Below the pieces are notes generated by a model. It saw only the letters and a program-made list of their open reading frames with translations. It ran no database searches and had not been told where the DNA came from. Shown piece by piece: positions 36,541 through 45,098 of a stretch of 60,552 nucleotides of DNA. The position numbers and the translations under genes are program-made. The DNA comes from Opitutaceae bacterium (GTDB taxonomy: Bacteria > Verrucomicrobiota > Verrucomicrobiia > Opitutales > Opitutaceae), in the NCBI GenBank assembly GCA_003164715.1, contig PLTZ01000048.1, positions 1 to 60,552 on the forward strand, given 5' to 3'. The stretch's first letter is position 1. Every line of letters starts with the position of its first letter.

Positions 36541-37304
36541 AGGGCAGCGAGATCACCATCTGCGGGCTCGCCGCCGTGCGCGCGAGGTTCCAGCGCGACG
36601 CCTCGTCGATCGTGCGGCTCTTCTTCGACCGCCAAACCTCCAAGCGGATCGGCATCATCTGCCGCGCGCTCGCCGCCGACCGGAAGGTGTATCGCTGCGT
36701 CGAGGCGGCAGAGCTTGAGCGGGTCGCCGGATCCGTGCACCACGGCGGGATCGTGGCGGTCGTTGACGACAGGCCACCGAGGGTCGCCACGGCGCAGGAC
36801 GCCGGGACCTGGAGCCGCCGGCGCGAGAACCTTGTCGTCCTCGACAGGGTGGGCAACGCCCACAACCTAGGGGCCATTGCGAGGACCGCGGCCTACCTCG
36901 GCGTCCCGAGGATCGTCATCGCCGGGGACCCTGCCGCGGCGCGACCCGGGGCCGCCGCCTACCGGGTGGCGGAGGGCGGGATGGACGCCGTCGAGGTCCT
37001 CGCCGTTCCCGACGTCGCGGCGTTCCTTCGCTGTCTTTCGGCGGCGGGCTTCGAAGTCGTCGGAGCGGCAACGCGGGGGGGCGCCGTCTCGGACCCGGCC
37101 GCGGGCCCTCCCGGCGCGCCCTGGGCGCTGGTCCTGGGCAACGAGGAGCACGGGCTCGCCCCGGCGGTCGAGTCGGCCTGCACCCGCCTCGTCACCGTCC
37201 CCGGCAGCGGGCGCGTCGAGTCCCTGAACGTTTCGGCGGCGGCCGCGATCCTGATCCACGAGCTGGGCCGACGGACGGGCAGGTCGCGCCGGCGGCCGCC
37301 GTGA
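36537..37304 (+). CDS. SpoU-family (SPOUT) RNA 2'-O-methyltransferase
   Basis: 255 residues. The N-terminal substrate-binding part begins EITICGLAAVRARFQRD, like RlmB (ITIYGLHAV). The SPOUT trefoil-knot domain shows the three motifs: LVVLDRVGNAHNLGAIARTA (motif 1, with the catalytic Asn/Arg), WALVLGNEEHGLAPAVE (motif 2) and SGRVESLNVSAAAAILIHEL (motif 3). SAM binds in the knot. Likely targets are 23S rRNA G2251 (RlmB) or a tRNA ribose, and the sequence does not decide which. It starts inside the rlmM stop by 4 bases, so this pair is a small RNA-modification operon, possibly with the dipeptide epimerase upstream. Confidence 0.9.
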   Translation: MKGSEITICGLAAVRARFQRDASSIVRLFFDRQTSKRIGIICRALAADRKVYRCVEAAELERVAGSVHHGGIVAVVDDRPPRVATAQDAGTWSRRRENLVVLDRVGNAHNLGAIARTAAYLGVPRIVIAGDPAAARPGAAAYRVAEGGMDAVEVLAVPDVAAFLRCLSAAGFEVVGAATRGGAVSDPAAGPPGAPWALVLGNEEHGLAPAVESACTRLVTVPGSGRVESLNVSAAAAILIHELGRRTGRSRRRPP

Positions 37305-37382
37305 AACGAATTGCCCGTGCAAGGGTCATTTGAAAGACTCCGCCGCGTCCTTCCACTCCCGAACAAGATCCACTTCCACACC

Positions 37383-37871
37383 ATGAAGATCCGCACCGCA
37401 CTCGCCCTGCTCCTCGCCCTTCCGATCGCCTCTCCGATTCTGACCGCCGCCGACGCGCCCGCCGGCCCTGCGGCCCCGAACTCCGCGCCCTCGGGCGGGG
37501 GCGACGATGAGCAGAAGACCGAGCTGGAGACCCGGATGGACCGCATGGGGAAGGCCTTCCGCCAGTTGAAGAAGCAGGTTGCCGATCCCGCCCAGAGCGC
37601 GTCGTCGCTCCAGCTCCTTGCGACGATGCAGGGCGCCGCGAAGGAGGCCATCGACCTGACTCCCGCCAAGACCGCGGACCTTCCGGCCGATCAGCGGGCG
37701 AAGTTCGTCGAGGATTTCAAGGCGGGGATAAAGGGGATGCAGGACGAGTTCTCGATGCTTGCGGACGCGCTCAGCGCGGGGAGGAACGAGGACGCGGTGA
37801 AGATCGTGGCCGAGATTGGCGAGCTCGAGAAGAAGGACCACAAGGAGTTCAAGAAGCCGAAGAAGGACTGA
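37383..37871 (+). CDS. Exported cytochrome b562-like protein
   Basis: A signal peptide (MKIRTALALLLALPIASPILTAA) is followed by a Pro/Gly linker and a four-helix bundle. The bundle aligns by eye with E. coli cytochrome b562: METRMDRMGKAFRQLKKQV in helix 1, DLTPAKTADLP in the helix 2-3 connection (compare KATPPKLEDKSP), FVEDFKAGIKGMQDEF in helix 3, and GELEKKDHKEFKK in helix 4. A Met near the start of helix 1 and a His near the end of helix 4 correspond to the axial haem ligands Met7 and His102. Haem binding is thus plausible but unproven, and a copper-binding or chaperone role (CpxP-like) is an alternative. The 3' end overlaps the convergent sensor-kinase gene by 23 bases. Confidence 0.7.
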   Translation: MKIRTALALLLALPIASPILTAADAPAGPAAPNSAPSGGGDDEQKTELETRMDRMGKAFRQLKKQVADPAQSASSLQLLATMQGAAKEAIDLTPAKTADLPADQRAKFVEDFKAGIKGMQDEFSMLADALSAGRNEDAVKIVAEIGELEKKDHKEFKKPKKD

Positions 37872-40800
37872 CGGGGGCCGTTCTGGCGGCGCGCGCCAGC
37901 AGCTCCCTCAGGTCGCCCGCGCGCGCTCGCAGCGTCTCCATCTGCCGGTCGAGCTCCGCTTCCGTGAGCGCCGAGGCAAGACCCTGAAGGTCGACGGCGG
38001 CCTCGCAGAGCGGCTCGGCGCCGACCATGCGGGCGAGGGAGAGCACCCGGTGCGCCGCGGACGCAACCGCGGGCCTCGAATGAGAGGCGTGTGCCGCCGC
38101 GAGTTCCCGCACCGCCTCCTCGAGCGCGTCGGCAAACCTCGCCAGCTCGCGGCGCAGGCCGTCCGGCGATCCGTCTGCCAGATGGGAGAGCAGATCCAGC
38201 CTGATGCCGGGAACCGCCTGGGCCGCGGGAATGGGAGGCGCCCCGCGCGCCTCCTGGGGGCCGGATCCGTTAAACGCGACGAGGACCGTGCGCAGTTTCT
38301 CGGGGGTGATCGGCTTGCTGATGAAGGCGTCCATCCCCGCCGCCATGCATGAGTTCCGGTCGGCGACCGTGAACAGGGCTGTTGTCGCGACCAGATACGT
38401 CTGGGTCCGCGGTGCCTCGGAGGCGCGGAAACGCCGGGCCACCTCGATGCCGCTCACCCGCGGCAGGTCGCAGTCGATAAGGGCGACCCGGTAGGAGGCC
38501 AAGGCGAGGCGCGCCAGCGCCTCCTCCCCGTCCGACGCGAACTCGACCTGGAAACCGAGCCGCTCGAGCATCAGGCCCAGGGCGCGTGCGTTGTACTCGA
38601 TGTCCTCGACCACGAGGGCCCGCGCGCCGCGGGCGTCGAACGCGCCGAACTCGAGGGCGGACGTGGGTCCGGTCTCGAGCGGGATGCGCAGGAAGAAGGT
38701 CGAGCCACGCCCCGCCTGCGACGAGAAGCCGACAGAGCCGCCCATCCGCTCGGCGAGGGCCCGGCTGACCGCAAGGCCGAGGCCCGTCCCCGGGATCGCG
38801 AAGTTGCGGGCCGACTTCAGCCGCGAGAAGCGGATGAAGAGGTGCTTCTGCTCGTCGGGGGGGATCCCGATCCCGTCGTCGGCGACCCTGAAGACGATGT
38901 CGCTGCCCTCCGGGTCCGCCGAGAGCCGCACCGTGCGCCCCCCGAACTTGAGCGAGTTTACGGCGAAGTTCACGATCACCTGTTGGATCCGCGCGGCGTC
39001 GCCGAGGATCCGCTCGGGCAGCCCGGCGCCGACCGCAACCTCCATCCGGGCCCCCGTCGAGCGGGCCTCGAGCATCTTCACGACGTTTCCAAGGAGCTCG
39101 CTCGGGCTGAACGGCGAGGGCGCGATCCGGTAGGCCCCGGCCTCGATCGACGCGAAATCGAGCACATCCTCGACCAGCGAGGCGAGGAAGTTAGAGCAGC
39201 TGCGGATGGTGCCCACGAGCCTCTGCTGCTCGGGCCCCAGGGGCATCTCGGAGAGCGCCAAGGCGGACGCCACGATGCCGCCCATCGGGTTGCGGATCTC
39301 GTGGCTCATGCTCGCGACGAACTCCGTCTTCGCGGCGTTCGCCTTCTCGAGTTCCTCGGTGCGGCGGCGCACGACCTCCTCGAGCGCCTCGGCCCTGCGC
39401 TTGAGCGCCCTCGTGCGGAAGCGCAGGAGGGTGAGGATCCCGGCCGCGGCGCACAGGGCTAGGGCAATCCGCGCCGGCGCCGTCGCCCACCAGGGCGGGG
39501 CGATGCTGAAGTGGAGCAGGGCGGCCTCGCCGGCCTCTCCCGAGTCGGACACGAGCCTCACCCTGAAGTCGTAGCTCCCCTCCCTTAGCCCCGATATGTC
39601 GCGCTCGGCCGACTGGGTGGGCTGCGACCACTCCCTCTCGACGCCGCCCAGCATCGTCTGAAAGCCCTCGGACTCGCGCATCCCATAGTCGAAGGAGCTG
39701 TATTCGATGTGGATACGCGTCGTCGAGTACGGTAGTGCGCCGGCGACGGGACCCTCGGGTGCGCCGCCCTCCGCCACCACCCAGGCGCGGATGTCCGGCC
39801 TGCGCGGCGCCGGGCGCGGAGACAGCGCGGCGGGCCCTGCGCGGATGAGGGATTCGGTCCCGCAGATGAAGAGATCATCGCGGCCCTGGAAGCGGATCAC
39901 GTGCAGGCCGAGCAGGGATCCGAGGCCGGCAACGCCCTCGACCGACCGCGGCGTCCATCGAACCCCGTCCGTTGTCTCGGTTATCCTCCCGAGCCGCGGG
40001 GAATGCCCCCCATCCTCCGGGTATACGGCGGCCCATGCGGCTCCGCTGCTGTCCTGATTGGACACCGCCGAAGGATTTCCCTGCGGCACGCCCGCTATGG
40101 GGAGGAACCGGTCCGCCTTGTGGTCGAGAAAAAACGCCGCCCCCCGGGTCAGCACCACGATCGTTGCGCCCGCCCGCGTCACGAACGCGGCGCCGGTGGA
40201 GGCGACCGGGCCGTAGCGCGGGCCGGCGGGCTCGGACTTGGTCGAGCCGGGGCCCGCGACGAACAGGCCCTTTGAGGGCGTGCCTATCCAAACCCTGCCC
40301 GACGGCTCATCGGCGACCGAGTCGCCGTAGTCGGGGAGTGCGTCGGCGACCACGGTCGAGCCGCCGGTTTCCGGGTCGACGCTGAGGACGCGGTCGAACA
40401 GGGAGGCGAGGATCCGCCGGGGCCGCGCAAGGGACGGTGCCGTCCGGAACACGACGTCGTCCAGATTCAGCAGCGGCCTCATGCCCGCGTGGGACCAGAG
40501 CCCGAGCCCGTGAAAATGCCCGACGGCAAGCCCCTCGCTCGTCGAGAGCAGGCTGTAGAACCTGCTGCTCGTGGTGCCGAGCGCCATGAACTGGCCCGCG
40601 CCGCCCGACTGCGGGTCGGCGCCCAGCCGGAAGAGGCTGCTGTGGGACACGGCGAACACGGCCCCCGAGAATTCGTCAATCGAGCAGCACCCGCCGGGCG
40701 GATAGCCGCTCCGCTGTCCGTAGACCGCGGTGTCGGATCCCAACGCGAGACGGACGATCTGCGAGGGGCCGGTCACCCAGAGCGCGCCGTCGCGGTCCAC

Positions 40801-41025
40801 GAAGAGCGAGTAGACCTGGTTTGCCGGAAGGCCCGCCCGCAGGTTGAAAACCCTGCGCACGCCTCCCCCCGGCGTGACGATTGCGACGCCGCCCTGCAGC
40901 GTGCCGATAGCAAGGGAGCCGTCATTGAGGCGCGCCACGGACGTCGGGGTGTTCGTGCGGGCGAAATCCGAGGCCTCAGTCTCAAGGGGCGCGCAGGCGC
41001 CGCCGCGCAGCGTCTTGAAGCCCTG
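37849..41025 (-). CDS. Hybrid sensor kinase, main (C-terminal) part, separated from its N terminus by a frameshift
   Basis: This frame holds, in order: the rest of a Reg_prop-type propeller (GSLAIGTLQGGVAIVTPG, NQVYSLFVDRDGALWVTGP); a Y_Y_Y domain (LREGSYDFRVRLVSDSGE); a transmembrane helix (ARIALALCAAAGILTLL); a coiled linker; HisKA with SMSHEIRNPMGG; an HATPase with VNSLKFGG, DDGIGIPPDE and GTGLGLAVS; a receiver domain (VVEDIEYNAR, IDCDLPRVSG, SKPITPEK); and an Hpt domain (AHRVLSLARMVGAEP). It is a BvgS/ArcB-like phosphorelay on one chain. No separate response regulator is adjacent, so the output may be through the Hpt domain to a distant regulator. The true N terminus lies in the next frame, at 41025-41651. 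Confidence 0.85.
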   Translation of the reverse strand, partial: QGFKTLRGGACAPLETEASDFARTNTPTSVARLNDGSLAIGTLQGGVAIVTPGGGVRRVFNLRAGLPANQVYSLFVDRDGALWVTGPSQIVRLALGSDTAVYGQRSGYPPGGCCSIDEFSGAVFAVSHSSLFRLGADPQSGGAGQFMALGTTSSRFYSLLSTSEGLAVGHFHGLGLWSHAGMRPLLNLDDVVFRTAPSLARPRRILASLFDRVLSVDPETGGSTVVADALPDYGDSVADEPSGRVWIGTPSKGLFVAGPGSTKSEPAGPRYGPVASTGAAFVTRAGATIVVLTRGAAFFLDHKADRFLPIAGVPQGNPSAVSNQDSSGAAWAAVYPEDGGHSPRLGRITETTDGVRWTPRSVEGVAGLGSLLGLHVIRFQGRDDLFICGTESLIRAGPAALSPRPAPRRPDIRAWVVAEGGAPEGPVAGALPYSTTRIHIEYSSFDYGMRESEGFQTMLGGVEREWSQPTQSAERDISGLREGSYDFRVRLVSDSGEAGEAALLHFSIAPPWWATAPARIALALCAAAGILTLLRFRTRALKRRAEALEEVVRRRTEELEKANAAKTEFVASMSHEIRNPMGGIVASALALSEMPLGPEQQRLVGTIRSCSNFLASLVEDVLDFASIEAGAYRIAPSPFSPSELLGNVVKMLEARSTGARMEVAVGAGLPERILGDAARIQQVIVNFAVNSLKFGGRTVRLSADPEGSDIVFRVADDGIGIPPDEQKHLFIRFSRLKSARNFAIPGTGLGLAVSRALAERMGGSVGFSSQAGRGSTFFLRIPLETGPTSALEFGAFDARGARALVVEDIEYNARALGLMLERLGFQVEFASDGEEALARLALASYRVALIDCDLPRVSGIEVARRFRASEAPRTQTYLVATTALFTVADRNSCMAAGMDAFISKPITPEKLRTVLVAFNGSGPQEARGAPPIPAAQAVPGIRLDLLSHLADGSPDGLRRELARFADALEEAVRELAAAHASHSRPAVASAAHRVLSLARMVGAEPLCEAAVDLQGLASALTEAELDRQMETLRARAGDLRELLARAARTAPVSPSSAS

Positions 41026-41651
41026 GGGGTGAGCAGGAGCAGGCCGCTGCCGGTGTCTTGGAGCCAGCGGACTTCCGAGGCTCCGATCACGGAGGCCGGC
41101 ACGGCAAGCGACGGGCCCCCCTTGCCAAGGGCCAGCAGGCCGAGGGGCGGGTAGTGCACGTAAACCGTGCCGGCCGAACGCGTCGACCAGAGGAGGTTCA
41201 TGCCCGGATACTCCCATGTCTCGAACCTCTGCCCGTCCCACCGCAGGATCCGCTCGCGGGCGACAAAGACGGCGCGGTCGTCACCCTCCGCGTACACCCT
41301 CCAGACGTCGCCGAGATCGGCCGCGCCCGCAGGCATGCGCGGCATCAGGGAATGGTACTCCAGGCGCCCCCGGGCCCCGGGCTCGAACCATCCGACCTGG
41401 TTCACGCCGGCCGCCCATATGCGGCCGTTCGGCCCGACGTCCAGGCCCCGGACCAGGTACGTGGCGTCCATCTTCTCGGTGCGCCAGCGGTCCCCGTCGA
41501 ACGACACGACCGTGTCACACCCGAAGTACATCCTTCCCGTGCGGTCCTGCGCAGCCGACCAGGCCATGGTCGCCACCCCGGTCTCGCGCGCCGTGAACAC
41601 GCGCATCGGCGGCACGCCCTCCGTCCCGTCCCATGGGCCGGCCGCGGACAC
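41025..41651 (-). pseudogene. N-terminal part of the hybrid sensor kinase, out of frame with the rest
   Basis: The segment reads as propeller blades: MAWSAAQDRTGRMYFGCDT, LVRGLDVGPNGRIWAAGVNQ, DVWRVYAEGDDRAVFVARE. It runs to QDTGSGLLLLTP and then loses sense. One extra C in the C5 run at plus positions 41025-41029 would continue it as PQGFKTLRGG in the downstream frame. The first start codon is GTG 41651. The same frame upstream encodes a signal-like stretch (VRVLAGCALLWVAARGATA) but with no ATG, GTG or TTG before it, so the real start is uncertain or also damaged. The intact protein would be near 1270 residues. Sequencing error, genuine mutation or phase variation cannot be told apart here. 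Confidence 0.75.
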
Positions 41652-41824
41652 CGTCGACGCCGTCGCGCCCCGGGCGGCTACCCAGAGGAGGGCGCAGCCC
41701 GCGAGGACGCGGACCGAGGGCTGTGATGCGGAAACGACGCCCGAGATGAAACGCCTTTTCCCTGGGCCGTCATGGATTATTCGTACGCAAAATCATGTAC
41801 CGCCCGTACCGGCTTCCCGGAAGG

Positions 41825-43345
41825 TCACGGCCTCACGACGGCGAGCGCGCTCTGAGCCGAGTAGGTCCGGCCGTCGGGATCGGTGGCGCGGACGAAGAGG
41901 GTGTGCGGGCCCGGGACGAGGTCCGCAGGGAGCATTCCGCGCCACAGATGGTAGCAGATCGCCGGGTCCGGAAGCCTGGGCCGGCCGGACGGGCGGGCGT
42001 CCGAATCCTGCGCAAGGAATTCGGCCGCATAGGCGGGGTCCCACCCGAGGATCCTGCGGATGGGGTTCCACGCACGGTTGTCGACGCGCGCCTCGACGAC
42101 CCATCCGTCGTGGCCGTTGAAGACATTTGCGTAGAATGAGACGTAGCCCTGCCTGGGCGCCACGGCCAATGGGGCGTGCAAGGCGATCTGGCGGTCGGCA
42201 GGCAGCCTTGCCGGGACATAGTCGAGCAAGACCCTGTCCCCCGCGAACTGGAGCACCGCGTATCCGGGCGGCGTGCCGTCCCACATGGTCGCCACGGGAA
42301 TCCCACCGCGGTCCGGCGGGCCGCCCCAGAACCCGCCGCAGGCCGCGGCGACGTTGTACTCATGGAGCGGCTCCGGACCGCTCCAGCCGTCCGCGGGCCC
42401 ATGCATCACGTGCCGCTGGTAATGCGTGTGGCCGGACAGCACGAGGACATGCCGGCGGCCGCCGAGCAGGCCGAAGAGCCGCTGCCGGTCGGCCGTCCGG
42501 AACGTCTCGGCTCCCGACGGATCCGGAGGAAACAGCGGGATGTGCATCATGAGGACCAGCCACTCGTCGGCCGGTGTCACCGCGAGAAGGTTCCCCAGGA
42601 ACCGCAGCTGGTCGTCGCGCAGGCCGCCGACGTAGCGCGGACCGCCGAGCGGCCTCACGTCGTCCAGGGCGACAAACAGCGCGGGACCCGCGTGGAAGGC
42701 GTAGGTCGACGGGCCGTAGACGGTCTCGAACGGCGCCACCGCGGCGGCCTCATCGGGGGTGCCGAGCGCGAGATCATGGTTGCCCGGGACGCTGTACCAC
42801 GGGACGCCGATGCGGGCCAGGACGGCGTTCACCGCGTGGAACAGGTCGGGCCGGTCATACACGACGTCGCCGAGCGTGACGCCAAAGGCGACGTCGTCAC
42901 GCCGGCCGACGCCGTCGACGAGCCCGCGGGAAAGGTAGCCGACCTCGGTGGCGTTGGAGGGCTGCGGATCGGTGAGGACGAGCACCCGAAGGGAGTCCGG
43001 CTCGTCCGCCCGGCGCAGCGGAAAATCGGCGGAGGAGCCGGCGGCGGCGTGGAAGAGCGGCAGGTTCTCGGCGTCGACGGGCGGCCGCCATCCCCTCGGC
43101 TTCACGACGAAGACCCGCGCGCCCGGCCTGTCGGGGATCCGGTAGGCGCCGTCCGGGCCGGTCAGGACGACGTCGACGCCGTTGGAGATGGCGACGGAGG
43201 CGAGGCCCGGCTCGCCGGGGCCGCGGACGCCGTCCCCGTTCCTGTCGTCGAAGACAATCCCGGTCCCGCCCAGGGCGCGCGCAGCGGCGAGGGCGGCCAG
43301 CGCGGCCAGCGTCATCAGCCCCGGGAATGTCGCTTTCCGGTTCAT
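41825..43345 (-). CDS. Exported metallophosphoesterase with SdrD B-like N-terminal domain
   Basis: 506 residues with a signal peptide (MNRKATFPGLMTLAALAALAAARA). Residues about 28-80 form a small beta-sandwich like the SdrD B/Cna-B or metallophosphoesterase N-terminal domain (FDDRNGDGVRGPGEPGLASV, TGPDGAYRIPD). The calcineurin-like core has VLVLTDPQ, GVTLGDVVYD, SVPGNHDLAL, LMMHIPLF and VLSGHTHYQ, which supply the di-metal ligands. A C-terminal Ig-like domain ends PGPHTLFVRATDPDG. The enzyme should hydrolyse phosphomonoesters or diesters outside the cytoplasm. The ATG 43345 start overlaps the aldo/keto reductase stop by ATGA, so the two are translationally coupled. Confidence 0.9.
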   Translation of the reverse strand: MNRKATFPGLMTLAALAALAAARALGGTGIVFDDRNGDGVRGPGEPGLASVAISNGVDVVLTGPDGAYRIPDRPGARVFVVKPRGWRPPVDAENLPLFHAAAGSSADFPLRRADEPDSLRVLVLTDPQPSNATEVGYLSRGLVDGVGRRDDVAFGVTLGDVVYDRPDLFHAVNAVLARIGVPWYSVPGNHDLALGTPDEAAAVAPFETVYGPSTYAFHAGPALFVALDDVRPLGGPRYVGGLRDDQLRFLGNLLAVTPADEWLVLMMHIPLFPPDPSGAETFRTADRQRLFGLLGGRRHVLVLSGHTHYQRHVMHGPADGWSGPEPLHEYNVAAACGGFWGGPPDRGGIPVATMWDGTPPGYAVLQFAGDRVLLDYVPARLPADRQIALHAPLAVAPRQGYVSFYANVFNGHDGWVVEARVDNRAWNPIRRILGWDPAYAAEFLAQDSDARPSGRPRLPDPAICYHLWRGMLPADLVPGPHTLFVRATDPDGRTYSAQSALAVVRP

Positions 43346-44322
43346 CGGTGCCCGGCGACCGCGTGGGGCAGGTAGGGCGCTTCGAGCGCCGCGACCTCGT
43401 CGGCGCGCAGCCTTAGCGCCAGGGCCGCGACGGCGTCCTCGATGTGGTGCGGTTTGGACGCCCCCACAATCGGCGCTACGACGCAGGGCCGCTGGCAGAG
43501 CCAGGCGAGCGCGACCTGGGCGGGCGGGACGCCCCTTGCCGCCGCCACCTTGTGGACCGCGGCGACGATCGCCCGGTCCGCCTCCGAGAGGCCCGGCCCG
43601 TAGAGCATGCGCGCGTAGTCGTCCGTGGAGGCCCGCGCCGTCGCGGCGTCCGGGCCGCGGGCGAGGATGCCGCGCGCGAGCGGGCTCCACGGCAGGAGCC
43701 CTACCGACCGGTCCGCGCAGAAGGGCACCATCTCCCGCTCCTCCTCGCGATACAACAGGTTGTAGTGGTTCTGCATCGTGACGAACGGGGTCCAGCCGCG
43801 CGCCTCGGCTGCGTGGATCATCTTCGAGAACTGCCAGGCGAACATCGACGACGCGCCGAGGTGGAGCACCTTGCCCGCGCGCACGAGGTCGTTGAGCGCC
43901 TCCATCGTCTCCTCGACGGGGGTTTCGGGATCGAACCGGTGGATCTGGTACAGGTCCACATAGTCGGTCCCGAGGCGCCTAAGGCTGTCCTCGAGCGCGT
44001 GGCGGATGTGCTTGCGCGAGAGCCCGCGCTGGTTCGGGTCCTCTCCCGTCGCGTGGAAGACCTTCGTGGCGATGACGACGCGGTCGCGGCCCGGGCCGAA
44101 GTCCCTGAGCGCCCTGCCGAGAACCTCCTCGCTCGCGCCGAGCGAGTACATGTCCGCCGAGTCGAAGAAGTTGATGCCGACCTCGAGCGCCCGCTTGATG
44201 AACGGCCGGCTCTCCTGCTCGTCGAGGACCCACGGCCTCCACTTGCTGGATCCGTAGGTCATCGTGCCCAGGCATATCCGGGACACCTTCAGTCCCGTGC
44301 GTCCAAGGTTAACGTAGTCCAT
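43342..44322 (-). CDS. Aldo/keto reductase
   Basis: This cytoplasmic NADPH-dependent TIM-barrel oxidoreductase has 326 residues. The N terminus VNLGRTGLKVSRICLGTMTYG is typical of the AKR11/YajO-like group. The catalytic tetrad can be read: Asp and Tyr in NFFDSADMYSLGASEEVLGRAL (given in part), Lys in VIATKVFHATG and His in VDLYQIHRFD. The nucleotide-binding C terminus has SPLARGIL and VGASKPHHIEDAV. The substrate is unknown. It is coupled by overlap to the downstream phosphoesterase gene, although the two products sit in different compartments. The DsbA-like gene is 16 bases upstream on the same strand, so three genes form one minus-strand unit. Confidence 0.93.
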   Translation of the reverse strand: MDYVNLGRTGLKVSRICLGTMTYGSSKWRPWVLDEQESRPFIKRALEVGINFFDSADMYSLGASEEVLGRALRDFGPGRDRVVIATKVFHATGEDPNQRGLSRKHIRHALEDSLRRLGTDYVDLYQIHRFDPETPVEETMEALNDLVRAGKVLHLGASSMFAWQFSKMIHAAEARGWTPFVTMQNHYNLLYREEEREMVPFCADRSVGLLPWSPLARGILARGPDAATARASTDDYARMLYGPGLSEADRAIVAAVHKVAAARGVPPAQVALAWLCQRPCVVAPIVGASKPHHIEDAVAALALRLRADEVAALEAPYLPHAVAGHR

Positions 44323-44338
44323 GGCGGCCTCCCCCTGC

Positions 44339-44998
44339 CTATTTCTTCGGCGGCGGCCCGTGGTGGGCCGCGTGCGCGGCGTAGGCCGCCGTGTCGCAGA
44401 GCATGGAGTCGATTGTGACCACGAGCGGTTCGATCCTCACCAGGCCGGAGAACACCGCCTTGTCGCCGATCGAGTCCTCGAGGACGAACGCGGGGCGCTG
44501 CGTGATCCGGTGCGAGTAGAACTCGGCCGTGCTCGCGTCCACCCTCGTCCTGACGGCCGCCGACTCCGCGCGCGCCCGGAGCTTCTTGGCGGGCACGCCA
44601 GAGGCCTTCGACGCGACCGCCACGGCCTCCTCGATGCCGCCGATCTTGCGGCCGTCGATCACGGCGGCCCGCGAAAGCGCGAGCCGGATCTTGTCGTCGT
44701 GGAACCCGAAGTCCTTGCCGGCCTCGGCCACCAGGCTCGGGTTCACGAAGCCGTCGCTGCGCCACTCCTCGAACCAGCCCGAATTGAGCATGTACGGCGA
44801 GTGCATGACCGTGCCGCCGCTTCGGCGGTAGAACCAGTCGCACTGGCTGCGGGAGACCGGGAAGTCCTCCTGGCGCATGAGCGCGATCCGCCATTCGAAT
44901 TCGGCACGGCCGTCGTACCGGGCCTTCAAGTCCGCCCACACCGGCTCGACCCAATGGCACCAGGACGACAGGACCTCGAGGTAATAGGTGACTTTCAT
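44339..44998 (-). CDS. DsbA/FrnE-family thioredoxin-fold protein
   Basis: 219 residues without signal peptide. It opens with MKVTYYLEVLSSWCHWVEP, where the usual CxxC of DsbA is reduced to a single Cys in SSWCHW. This is the pattern of FrnE/HCCA-isomerase-like cytoplasmic relatives. The inserted helical domain includes DDKIRLALSRAAVIDG and KKLRARAESAAV. ITQRPAFVLEDSIGDKAVFSGL contains the cis-Pro loop (RPAFVL). It may be a glutathione- or bacillithiol-linked isomerase or oxidoreductase; no substrate can be assigned. ATG 44998 was chosen because conserved sequence starts there. It begins the minus-strand unit that includes the aldo/keto reductase and phosphoesterase, and is divergent from ppgK. 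Confidence 0.8.
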   Translation of the reverse strand: MKVTYYLEVLSSWCHWVEPVWADLKARYDGRAEFEWRIALMRQEDFPVSRSQCDWFYRRSGGTVMHSPYMLNSGWFEEWRSDGFVNPSLVAEAGKDFGFHDDKIRLALSRAAVIDGRKIGGIEEAVAVASKASGVPAKKLRARAESAAVRTRVDASTAEFYSHRITQRPAFVLEDSIGDKAVFSGLVRIEPLVVTIDSMLCDTAAYAAHAAHHGPPPKK

Positions 44999-45098
44999 TC
45001 GGGGAAGAGGAACGCGGCGCGGCCCCCGCGTCAAGGGGACTGACCCGGGGCGCAAACACGGCATTGAAATGGGCCCGGCGGGCTGTCTCTCTGTGCCA

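Noticed and set aside
41020-41035. Programmed frameshifting as explanation for the split sensor kinase
   Set aside because: A run of only five C, with no slippery heptamer or downstream pseudoknot seen, and no precedent in this family. Mutation or sequencing error is simpler.
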